From the NCBI GenBank assembly GCA_905250885.1, contig CAJNOQ010001239.1, positions 1-34,141 of the forward strand: a stretch of 34,141 bases of DNA. Direction: 5' to 3'. Below, piece by piece: positions 19,672 to 30,065 of this stretch. Position 1 is the stretch's first letter. Each line of letters starts with the position of its first letter. The notes under the pieces are model-generated. The model was not told the DNA's origin and made no database searches. It was given only the letters and a program-made list of their open reading frames with translations. The DNA is from Didymodactylos carnosus. Lineage: Eukaryota; Rotifera; Eurotatoria; Philodinida; Philodinidae. A program made the translations under genes and the position numbers.

Positions 19672-21922
19672 GCAATAGATTAACAAATGTAGCAATCTAG
19701 ACTAACAAGAAATTCTAAGCATCTATCAATGTCTTCCTATTCTCGTTTTAATGTGTGTATGTTTAATGCGCATTTTAATATCAATATATGTTTTAGTTTT
19801 TTTTTTTGGTTCTTTTATATGAATATTTATGGTACAAATTTCTACATGTACGTTTTTTGTTTTGTTCCTCTTTTTCCTCAGATGGTATTGTGTACAAAAA
19901 AATATATATACTTGTGTACCATTCACAAGGAGATGAATGGTATGGAGAAGAAAAATGGTATAGAACAATAATTCACAATTACGATATGAAGTGCTACTTG
20001 TAGAGAACATGAGATAAAAAATTCTGAGATTTACTAATCTACAATATTCGATGAAAAAAGCGAAAAAAAGTGTAAAATTTGGAATTAATAAATATTGATT
20101 AGACGTTATCTATTTCCTACGAGAAAACCGATTTTAGTTTTTCAAGAGAGGTTTTGCCACAGCACTAATCATTTTTAACACTGAAAATTGTTTTACATTG
20201 AAACTCAAAATCAACATGACTGAATTTTTTGGAGACCTTGGTGATGTATATACTCATTGAGAAATCGGGATTTTGTCGAACGGCACAGGAAAAAGTTAAA
20301 AATAGTGACCTCTTTCATATTTTGACTGTAATAACTTCGTGGATATTTATTTATTCTCTCTGATCATCATTTCAGCCGAAAGAACGGCTATTAGTCGACA
20401 ATCAGATCGATCTGAAAGCTGAATTAGTCATGGTTTTTTTAATTTATGAATACTTTAAAAACACCGGTTTTATGGAATTTATTTTTCATTTCTGGTTTCG
20501 AGAAAAGTTAAAATGAAATTATAAAATTTATAGTGTCGGCATATAAACATTTTTTGAATCTGGTACCAAAACAAAACTTTGTTTCAGGTTAAGGCACGAA
20601 CTTCAAATTTAAGAAATTATTTTTTAATTAAAATTATTGAAATAATTAAACGATAAGAAAAGTTTCTGGCTTTTGAAGTTCTTTCAATTTATCAAACGAA
20701 GAGAAACGGCAATTAATGTTTCTGGAAAATGTCTAACTATTTTTGTATAAAAAGAAACAAAGGTTAAGCTTTTTCTGAAAGTTTTTCTCCTGTCATAAAT
20801 AAAATATTTACATTTAATGTCATTTTTTCTTTCTCGTTCAAAATTTAAAATATTTTGCAGTTGTTTTTCATTATCTTTATTCTAACATTTCATTTTTCCA
20901 ATCATTCCCATCGATTCAATATTTATTTTGTGTAAACGAGTCAGTCACCACATAAAATTTCATTTTGAGTTTCGGAATACTACACTTTTCCATTGGTCCC
21001 GGATACGCCAAGAGAACTCTTGATTACTTTTTTCTATGAAACTAAAGATGATCTTTAATCATTCATACATCATCAGAAAAGTTTTTCATTGAAAATCCAT
21101 GAAATCATTTGCTTAAAAAGTTTGCTTGTTTCTCAATGACTCATTCGTTGAAAAGAAAGAAAATGAATCAAATTTATTACGATATTTCATGATTTTGAGT
21201 GGCAAGGGTATTACATTTTTTTTCAAGTGTATAACCTTTCTGATAAAAGTTTCATGAAATTTTTCAAAACTGTTTACTTCAAAATGACATGTCTCCCGAC
21301 TGTATCTGATTGGAGTTGAAAAATTTATAGACATTTTATCTGAATTCCAAAACACTTCGAATTTCTGAATCTCAGAATGTCAGAATTTCACATTGTGACT
21401 CTACTCTAAAGTTCAGAAATTTACGAAAAGCTGAAGAACACGTTTTTAGAGTGTACCTTGGAAAACGTTTTTAGATTTTTTCTTCGTTTCAAATCACTTT
21501 GTCAGCAAAAAGAGAAAGAAATTTCTTGTATTTAAGTACTGATGAATTTTTTTTATAGAACCGAGTTGTGAAAAATGGCGCTATAGAAATCAGTTATATC
21601 TTCGTTCTTACTTACATAGATGTACAAGAGCAAAGCAAAAGGTTTAATGGTCCAGAGCTGCAGAATTTGCCTGTTTGTTCCGACGGTCGTCGGGCGAAAA
21701 TTTATTGATTCGAAGAAATTTTTTGGAAAACTTTTTCTGTTGTGGGAAATTCTCCAATCTCACTGGTAGGTTCTACACCTCCGATAGAGTCATTAAACCT
21801 TATTCAGATCTTGATGCATTCAAGTTTAACGAGTTCACGCATATTCATATTTTGTTCACACGCACAAACGAATTTCAGCTGAAATAGCTGTTCTTAACTA
21901 ATTTGAACAAGTATGAGTATCG

Positions 21923-22900
21923 AACGCGTTCTAACCCCTCTAAATGTTAACGCGTTCAAAGCCGTTAAATTCAAATGATAAAATACTTCACTTATATTAG
22001 AATTTAGTAACTTCAAACACGTTAATGATGCATTCTATTAATCCTTTTCAACGCGTTATATTTCTGTAATCATTCTAATACGTTAAACTACCAGATAGAA
22101 CGGGTTACAAAGCGTGAATTTTCCAAAAAATCGATGATATACGGTGTAACGCATTTAAGTAATGTACAAGTTAAGGATACATGTACCTTTTTCAATAAAA
22201 AGTTGTCTAACGCGTTAAGCGATGACTCACCAAAATGTCTGAGTATTCAAACCGTGATTTTCCAATCATAGTTTTGCTTTGCATGACCACCTCCAATATA
22301 AATATCATATCTATTCCTTTGAGATATACGATACATTTACATGCATTCGTTTAGAAATTTTTCTCTTACTATATATAAGAGTAAGAGACTAGTCTACCAT
22401 AATGGCGCTGATGAACATCACCTAGTTGACCATAGCTGGGTGGATCTTGGTCATCAACAGAACAAAAGGAAGGAAAGAAATAGAAACACAGTTTAACGTG
22501 CTAGAACTACGTCTTTATCCGAAGTGTTATTCTAACGAGTGTAAACGCATTCCGAAAGCTAACAAGTTTAATTTTTTTAACGAATTCGAACACTTTACGA
22601 TTAAGGAGCCACATTATCACGCGCTAGAAGTTCTAACTCGTTAGAATCACGGAATACGAAGTATTTAACGTAGTTCTAATACGTTAAGCCTCTTATGTTA
22701 CGCTTTAGAGTTTTAAAATTTTCATGATTAACGAGTTGAACATATTTTTCATATTTTTTATAAAAACGCGTTCTGATGCGCTAAAACCAATTTGCTGTTC
22801 CATATAAGTTTAAAAAAAACGCATTCAGCAGCATTTAATTGACTAGTGAGCACGTGCTCAATTTTTCTTTTGTTTAACGCCTGTTAACGCACGTTAGAGT
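21923..22900. repeat. Field of AACGCGTT palindromes and degenerate variants
   Basis: Perfect AACGCGTT octamers occur at 21923, 21949, 22050, 22209 and 22765. Many half-site or one-mismatch versions lie between and after them (AACGCATT, ACGTTAA, CTAACTCG, TTAACGCAC). Spacing is irregular, so it is not a simple tandem array. The words are strikingly CpG-rich for this AT-rich DNA. It may be a decayed minisatellite, a foldback element or a cluster of protein-binding sites. Confidence 0.55.
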
Positions 22901-23328
22901 TTTCATGAGATTGTTAAGATCTTGAAATGTAAGCTTCTACACGATCTTAATAAGATAATTTTAAGAAGTGTCTGAGAATTTTACTAGGAAGAACTAAAGT
23001 AGAAATAAAACACTATGCATTTTATAGCCCTTGATATTTTTCATTTTATCAACTGAAAAGCTTTCGTTTTAAATAGAGTACATCATTATCAAAAATGTCC
23101 TAGAAAATACGTCGATTGGTCGTTTCGATCGTAGTGAGAGATATTATCAGGCAGAAAATTGTATAGATAATTGTGAGATTCACATTTACACTCATATAAA
23201 TCTTAAGCCACCCACGGTCTTCACAAAGCGAAAAAAAGTGTTGATTTCCCCTGATAGATGTTGTGTTTAGTTGACTAAATCAAGTCAATATAATCAGCTA
23301 CGTCGGTTTTATTTTATTTTAATTTCTT

Positions 23329-23416
23329 GAAAAGAACTGGTAACCAGTTTCCATTCAACAGGAACTGGTGATCAGTTCTTAAGAACTATAGGGACTGGAA
23401 CTGTCCCACCCCTAAT
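23329..23416 (-). mobile_element. Possible terminal fragment of a hAT-like element
   Basis: Read on the minus strand from 23416 it starts TATTAGGGGTGGGACAGTTC and continues with palindromic GAACTGATCACCAGTTC and GGTTACCAGTTCTT. The AGGGGTGGGAC start recalls hAT terminal repeats (CAGGGGTGGG type). No transposase is present and only one end was found. The assignment is tentative. Confidence 0.35.
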
Positions 23417-23847
23417 ATACAATGAATAATATCAGGGACTGCAAATTGTATGTTGTTTCATTTTCCAGTTTGGTTTTTTGTGAGAGAAAAACTCAAATTT
23501 TCTAAAAAAAAGTCAGTATTCTAAAGGGTACAAATTCAATTTCTTCGTTATTATATTCAATATTTGGAAAGTGTGAATATATCATGTTCTGTGCCGTTCT
23601 TTTGAATGAAGTGTTGCGTATTTATTAATTTATTTATTCATTTTTCTCTGCGAGTTCGATGTTCTTAATAGAATCTTATATATGAAAACATGCGCAATCA
23701 AACGGGCTTTAAAGTGGTCTATAATGCATCTTTTCAAACTAATGTCTGCATCGAGTTATTTGTCAAATATTATCTATGATTATTTGCTGTCCATATATGT
23801 AACCCTCATTGAATATAATAAAATGCATATAGTTTGTCAGCGCACTC

Positions 23848-25101
23848 AGATCCGGAATGGTTTTATACACAGAAAAATGTACAATTGATAGGGCTACAAA
23901 ATGATCTAGCTATTTGCTTTCGTGAATGTATTGGACAAATACTTGACAGGTATCTCGATTTTTTTTCCAATAGTAGCACATAAAAATGATTATAATTTCT
24001 ACAGACAGTGATTAGGCATAGTTTGTATATAGAAATATGCAGAATTGAAAGGACTATCGAATGAGCTATAACACATTCTTTTAAAATCATAAGTTTGTTA
24101 GACTTATGGATGATAAAATGAAAGCCATATTTTTCGTGTTTTCCTATTAACTTCCCTAATTTTCGTGACACGAGGCCTTTCTTAAATTGAATGCTGCTTG
24201 ATGAAACAGCGCTGTAGAGAGCTTGAAGGTGTCGTGATTTGTGCAAGAATGTTTTCTGTACACGATGAGGCTGTTACGACAAAAGTGTTACTTGAATTGG
24301 GGACTTGGTTTTCTAGGGTTTTGGTTTTCGAGAGATTTTAATGAAATATTTATTTGCCACAGACCAGACTAGAAACTCTCTGTGCCATGCAAATCTTTCT
24401 TCAGATTTGTTGTAACTATTATCTTAAAGGAGAAAAACTGAAAATACACGTGGTTCAATAGTTTTAGGAGCCATCGAAATAAAAGTCGCGACAGTCATAC
24501 ACTATTCAGCATATAAATGCTTGACGGTATACCTTTTAAAAAAACTGATGTATTTGAATTTGAAGCACGTTGAATTCTGCTTTTTTGTATAACATAACCA
24601 TTTCGGGTCCGATTTTATGCATAACACCATATCTCATTCACTGTTCTACAATAGGTCAAAATTACCTCATCCGTCGGTGTCTTGCCCATAAGTCTAACAA
24701 ACTTACTATTTGAAAGAATATTCCGAGCAAGACTAAGTGAGCGAGAAAATCTAGCTGCAAAAATAGCTGTAGCGTCCGCTTACAGCTAGATTAACTAGAT
24801 TAAAAGGTACATTTATCTAGCTGCATGCTGGTTGAAATCGTGTACTAGCTGAAACGGCCGCTGTATTGCCAGATTAATCGACAGAAACTAGTTGTACCCA
24901 ATTGAAGCTAGATTCAACCTAGCTGAAGCCAGATGAAATTTTCATGTATTCCAGTGCAACTAGTTGAAGCAAGATAGATGTACCTTTAAATCTAGATGCA
25001 GGCGCCCGTTTCACGATTTTTCTTCATGCTTGGGATGTTATAAGTCATTTTGTAGCCCTATCAATTGTGCATTTTTCTGTGTATAAAACCATTCCGGGTC
25101 T
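23848..25101. mobile_element. Inserted element with 57-bp terminal inverted repeats
   Basis: The left end AGATCCGGAATGGTTTTATA (23848 onward) and the reverse complement of the right end, AGACCCGGAATGGTTTTATA (25101 downward), match over about 57 bp with two differences. They stop at CTACAAAATGA. The intact outer right arm shows the same flank without this element, so 23848-25101 is an insertion. More diverged copies of the end motif occur inside (about 24015-24075 in plus and 24575-24625 in minus orientation), together with an inverted pair AAGTTTGTTAGACTTATGG (near 24090 and 24700). There is no recognisable transposase and the family is unknown. Confidence 0.7.
24735..25010. repeat. CTAGCTG/CTAGATT-rich palindromic repeat inside the insertion
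   Basis: Words such as CTAGCTGCA, TAGCTGAA, CTAGATTAA and ACTAGTTG recur about every 20-30 bp. Around 24795-24830 and 24965-25005 they form an inverted pair (CTAGATTAAAAGGTACATTT against its diverged reverse complement). It is probably a separate small foldback nested within the 1.25-kb element. Confidence 0.55.
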
Positions 25102-25150
25102 GACGAGGAAACCTCCCGAGGTGATAAATCGCTTTTTGATCGACATCTAG

Positions 25151-25657
25151 TGGGTTATAGGTTATCGACCATGCTGATTCCGAATATGACCATGGGGCTT
25201 CCCCATAGCCCTTCGAAGATCCAGTCTTTTGGAAAACCAGTTTTTCCGAAACTCCAAAAAATAACCCAAACCTTTCTTAGCAATTCAGGATTGTAGCGCG
25301 CAAATTTCTGATTAAAATAAAGTATACCCCAGCTCTACACGACCTTTCTTTGCAAAGTTATAGAATTTGTAAGAAAAGTCCTAAATTGTTCATTGTCAGC
25401 TCAAAGCTACAGAAATAATTAATTTAGGGCTCTTCTTATAAATTCTATAACTTTGCAAAGAAAGGTCGTGTATAGCTGGGGAATGTTTCATTTTAATCAG
25501 AAATTTGCGCGCTACAATCTTGAATTGTCAAAAAGGGTTTGGGTTATTTTTTGGAGTTTTGGAAAAACTGGTTTTTCAGAAGACTGGATCTCCTAAGGGT
25601 TATGGGGAAACCTCGTGATCATATTCGGAATCAGCATGGTCGATAACCTATAATCCA
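25151..25657. mobile_element. 507-bp hairpin element with arms of about 240 bp
   Basis: The left arm starts TGGGTTATAGGTTATCGACC at 25151. The right arm ends with its reverse complement at 25657, with one mismatch over those 20 bases. Complementarity continues almost to the centre near 25400, for example TTTGCAAAGTTATAGAATTTG and ATTTGCGCGCTACAATC in both arms. There is no coding capacity. It is a foldback or MITE-type element lying inside the larger 23.6-26.7 kb complex, adjacent to the sequence GATCGACATCTAG. Confidence 0.8.
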
Positions 25658-25940
25658 AAAATATGATCATTGGGACAAGATGAAAATTTTTAGGTTCGAT
25701 AAATCTACAAAGAATTTTTGCTGAATGGATGGTAAATTTTTTCAGGATTTTTAATATTTTTTATTAAATTTTTCATATGGTTTTACTATGTACCGTGGCT
25801 TTTCAGCCTCGATGATCTTACCAAAAAAAAAGAAGAAGATCCATTAGTTTATAAATTTATATTTATATTGCTATTAATTATTTTTAATATATTTAATTAA
25901 GGTTTTTTAATTTTATTGGTTGTGTTTTATACATATTACA

Positions 25941-26156
25941 TATGTTAAAAAGATTTTCAGGTATCTACCATGATTCGATACAGGATTATACATCTGGACT
26001 ACAGATGTTAAAAATTATAGAAGGTAAATAATTAAGAGCGGTATAAGTTTATGGTACTACTTTAAAATTGTTTATTGATTTTGCGTTATACATATGGTAC
26101 CCATATGTTAAAAAGATTCTCAGGTATCTACCATGACTCGATACAGGATTATACAT
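25941..26156. repeat. Pair of 53-bp direct repeats
   Basis: Copies at 25941-25993 and 26104-26156 begin TATGTTAAAAAGATT and end GATACAGGATTATACAT. They differ at two positions, both T to C, and have the same length. The flanking sequence just upstream is also similar (TTATACATAT). This is a recent local duplication with a unit spacing of 163 bp. Confidence 0.85.
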
Positions 26157-26325
26157 AGGGTTCCCCGCATGAGTATATAAGTTTATAGAATTATTTTATT
26201 ATCGTTTTGATCTATTATTTTTATTAGTGCTTTTTATTATAGTTTTTTTAGGTTCCCATTATTTTGTATAGAATATTTTACGGGAGATGAAGATCTATTA
26301 AATTTTTTCATATTTAACAAATTTA

Positions 26326-26347
26326 TTTATATATATATATAATATAT
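26326..26347. repeat. TA-rich microsatellite
   Basis: An almost pure TA run (ATTTATATATATATATAATA) lies between the inner elements and the right arm of the foldback complex. Confidence 0.75.
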
Positions 26348-26845
26348 GATTTATAGAATTATATTATAAGTATAGAAGATTTTTTTGGATGCTTTTGTCG
26401 ATCAAAAAGCGATGTATCACCTCGGGAGGATCCCTCGTGAGTGCGCTGACAAACTATATGCATTTTATTATATTCAATGAGGGTTACATATATGGACAGC
26501 AAATAATCATAGATAATATTTGACAAATAACTCGATGCAGACATTAGTTTGAAAAGATGCATTATAGACCACTTTAAAGCCCGTTTGATTGCGCATGTTT
26601 TCATATATAAGATTCTATTAAGAACATCGAACTCGCAGAGAAAAATGAATAAATACGATCGAATAAGCTTTTTGGACCGATGCTCAGAAATGATTAAAAA
26701 TTCCAGCATATGGTAGTCCACAATCAGCTTTTAAGGCGCAGAAATATTAAAAACTAAATAACGAACGGTTTCTGATCAGTTTCAGTCGTTATCTTCTCAA
26801 AAATATATAAGAGCATTTTCTTGCAGAAACCGTCTCCTAGTTCAA

Positions 26846-27035
26846 ACTTTCGATAAAACTGCCCCAGGACTCCTGCAAAGAGATCCCGTAGGGAGTCAGA
26901 GGGGACTCCTCATGACTCTCGCAGGACTTTTAAGGGTCTCATGGGGACTTGGAGTCCTGTAGAACCCCTTAGAAGTCTCATCTGACTCCCTGCGTGATCC
27001 TGTGACAGGAGTGCTGAGGAAGTTTCAACCAGGGT
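26846..27035. mobile_element. GC-rich imperfect hairpin with GGGAGTCAGA/TCTGACTCCC arms
   Basis: GGGAGTCAGA near 26891 pairs with TCTGACTCCC near 26981. Further out, AGGACTCCTG (near 26866) pairs with CAGGAGTGCT (near 27006), and CAAACTTTC with GAAGTTTCA. Many GGACTCCT-type words lie inside. The base composition is clearly higher in G+C than the surroundings. It resembles a MITE of about 190 bp. No protein is encoded. Confidence 0.6.
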
Positions 27036-28390
27036 CCGCCGTCCTTTTCAAAACCTAGATTGAATTATACGCTGAAATTCTTTTTTTACATTGTTTTAGA
27101 TCGTATTTCGCTCTGACGAGCAGCTTATGGACTTGTGTTATCTAATTAAGAAATGTTGTTAAGAAAAGATGATCACAAAAATACTCGTAAAGGTGGGACT
27201 CGTGGTGAAACTGTAGAAAATTTCTGAAAATCCAAAGAACCATTCAAGGAAAATTCTCCGAGTGTATGGCAGTGACTGCTGCTGACGATGCCCAAATTTT
27301 ATAGATAATATTTTTGCATTTACTTTCCATCAAATGATTTTAATTCTCGAATTAAAGTTATTAACTCGTGCTTTTAAGTTACTGAAATTTGCTTCAATCA
27401 AGTTCTTCCTTTCCTCTAGAAGCGTTGCCTAGCAATATTCTACTTTCTTCTTTTTCTGACAGCTTGTTCGATCTTTATGTCATTTTTTCTCAGATACTAC
27501 GAATGATTTAGATGTGCGACAATGATGAATCGATGGTTTAAGTAAGTTTACATTTGACGAACCTTTTCGATATGTCATTACATTACTAAGTAACGGGTGT
27601 CTAAAAATGACACTTTTTTTAACAAAAAGTTGAGATACAATACTCGCGATAATTAAAACATGGCATCCGCATATAGAGATATACATATCTTTACATGTAT
27701 ATATTAAATAAAATTAATCATAGTAGTCATAGATGGAATTCATTATAATTTCATATAAAGCTTTGAATACGCAATTAGTGATAATGCATTTTGCTTCCGA
27801 AAAAGGAAATTAATATGAGTAAAGGTATAAGTTTTGGGTGTTGTATAGTAAAAACCACTGCATTCTCCAGACAACTGCGTCCTCAATTGTCTTAACAGGT
27901 AGGTATAATATCAGCAACTTTCCCATTTTTCCACACCTAGTTATATCTGACCAACCGCCGTTTAGTTGACTATTATGTCACAATGGGCAAGCACAGTATA
28001 AGTTGTGGATGAAATCTCAGGTTTTAGTGAAAACTTGCACTTGAATTTGTTCTCTCATATTGAAATGTGCTCTCCGAATTTGTCATACCTTCAGTTGATC
28101 GAAAATTGATTTTTTTCACTTATTTTCTGTTTAACATAACGCTTATATCGACATTAAAGAGTTAGGAAAGAGGGAAAGGCTTTTCCAGATGAATCATTAG
28201 ATTTCAAAGCTCGTGATAGGTTCATTATTTGAGTACATGGCGTGTGGAGTCGCATAGATGATATATCTACAATGTGCATATATTTTGCTGTTTATGTCCT
28301 GTTCATTGTCTTCTGTTCTTGTAGTAGCGTAGAATGGTGAATCAACGTATGATTTACAGGAAAAGACCTTTTAACACACAAATATATCAA

Positions 28391-28516
28391 TGTCATATCA
28401 TCGGAAAAAAAATAAAGTTGGTTTTGAGTTGCTGCTGATCGAATGTGTTGGATACGAAACAGCACTTTTCAGCAACTCAAAACTAATTTTATTTTTTTTG
28501 TTCCGATGATATGCAT
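28391..28516. repeat. 126-bp inverted repeat (hairpin)
   Basis: The left arm 28391-28434 (CATATCATCGGAA, A-run, AATAAAGTTGGTTTTGAGTT) and the right arm 28470-28516 are near-perfect reverse complements around a loop of about 35 bases. This may be a very short MITE or a structured RNA element. With no transcript data either reading is open. Confidence 0.75.
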
Positions 28517-29955
28517 TCAGTAAACAGATAAGATACAGAGAAAAAAACACATATAAAAGAATTGATAGAAACATCAAAGAAAATGCTTCTTTATCTTCTA
28601 AGGTTTTTCTAAAAAGTCCTAAAAGTTTTTAATCTCTCACCTGAAAATTCTGACAGAGAACTTTTTTTAAGACTTATTTTTGTGTCTGTTTTATTTAGAA
28701 ATACAATCTAGTAGAAAAATATAATTTTTTGAAAGTTATTAAAGATTCTAGGTACCAACCTGTAACTAAGCCGGAATAAAGCTCAGCCTTATCGACATCC
28801 AGCAGTAAAAGATTTTGATAGGGTATTTTTATTATGTAGCCAATGCGAACATAAAATTCAATAGGGAAAATAGGGAAAATCCTTCTTTTTACTAGAAAAA
28901 TTTCAACCTGAGAATTAAACGTTCGACAAGAAATAGCCCGTGTAGCGTTGCACACTTTGGTCCGATCATCAGAATGAATTGCCTTTTCACTAGAATTTTA
29001 CACTATACTAAATAGAGAAGAGTTTATTTTTAGTGATTAAATGATATGTCGGTGATAAATAGAACTTTATCGAAGTACCAATGTCATATATTCGACAGAT
29101 TTTAGAAATATGTGTGCAGAGAGCAACAATCCTCTGATTACATTCAACCTGTAAACAGTCAGAAAATCGGTATAGTTTATGTCGAACAGACTGCTATTAA
29201 CAGTTCAGACGTGTGCACAATATTAGTGTGTTCTTGAAATTGTTGGGTAAAGTTGTCTTCTTTTACTCAATACACTCATGAGAATTGTTTGACATGTGTT
29301 TAAGATGTAGTATCGATCGAGTATTATCAGCAGTATTCAAATAAAAAAAAACTTTGGATCGATAAGCTATATACCCCATTATCGTCATCCGTTCTATAAT
29401 TGCTTATTATGCGTCAATGGATATTATTTAAAACGTAAACAAATTGAAACACTGATTTTGTGGTCAAAATAAGGGAAAAAAAAGTTTCTTGATTTCATAC
29501 TGGACATTTGACTTGCCTGACTGCGTAGCAATAAATATGATTTCATTTATATAATACGCTCTTTCTTTTTAGAAAATAGAAAACAACCGAACATAGTCAG
29601 AATATAAGTGCAGTAACAAAACGAGTACAAAAAATAACTTTAAAAATAATTTGACTCTTTAAAAAAAAATACAGATGACTAACAATATCGACTGTGATGT
29701 ATAGATGTACGACCAATACATCTATGTTGTTCATAGAAGTAATCGAAATGAGGAAGCATAAAGCAACTTATCATGTATTTTTAATGACACGACTTTTCAA
29801 GGAGAAGAAATCGCCGATTCGAATTTGTTCAATAGATATTTATCAAGAAGAAGAAGAAGATAGAAAAGTATGGATGCACAAATTCTTTTCAGAAAACAAG
29901 ATAAACACTATTTAAATCACTCAGTTATATTTTTTCAGTAGTAGAACGCATATGT

Positions 29956-30065
29956 TCATAGGATATCTACTTCCGGAGTATTAGCACATACACTGTCATC
30001 AGTCAACGATAACGGATCCGGAGAAGCTATAGGAGCTCGACCACCATTTAAAAGACGAATATAAC
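29956..30065 (-). CDS. TRPC: TRPC last exon: C-terminus ending VDIL
   Basis: The acceptor TTATTTTTTGCAG precedes 30065. With the G carried over from 30731 the exon encodes [18 protein letters not shown], then [18 protein letters not shown] and TGA (29958-29956). The residues after the low-complexity tail look conserved and ordered. The terminal D-I-L could act as a class III-type PDZ ligand, but this is weak inference. Confidence 0.8.

Larger units (their letters stand above)
19672..23631. other. Non-coding spacer downstream of Kv1
   Basis: I recognise no gene here. There are many short AT-rich open frames without domains. The notable content is the field of AACGCGTT palindromes (21.9-22.9 kb) and a small element at 23329-23416. 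A TTTAATTAAAATTATTG-type AT palindrome lies near 20625. Confidence 0.6.
23632..26656. mobile_element. Large nested foldback element complex
   Basis: The left arm (about 23632-23847, resuming at about 25103-25145) and the right arm (about 26380-26656) are near-identical inverted repeats, including words such as CATGCGCAATCAAACGGGC and ATGCATCTTTTCAAACTAAT. The left arm is interrupted by a 1.25-kb insertion, while the right arm is uninterrupted. Between the arms lie a second hairpin (25151-25657) and a direct repeat (25941-26156). No transposase is recognisable. The two open frames inside (24246-23863 minus, 26721-26359 minus) have no known domain. I read this as a foldback DNA transposon that later received other insertions. 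Confidence 0.75.
26657..29955. other. Non-coding spacer between the foldback complex and the TRPC 3' end
   Basis: I recognise no gene. The stretch contains two small hairpin elements (26846-27035 and 28391-28516), a GAA run near 29848-29860 and AT-rich DNA. The TRPC 3' UTR should occupy its right end. On the minus strand ATTAAA at 29785-29780, about 170 bases past the stop, is a possible variant polyadenylation signal. Confidence 0.6.

Noticed and set aside
23863..24246. 127-codon minus-strand open frame as a gene
   Set aside because: It lies wholly within a nested transposon, has no recognisable domain and overlaps the terminal repeat.
26359..26721. 120-codon minus-strand open frame as a gene
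   Set aside because: It overlaps the right foldback arm, and part of the same peptide appears at 23682-23888 because of the inverted repeat.
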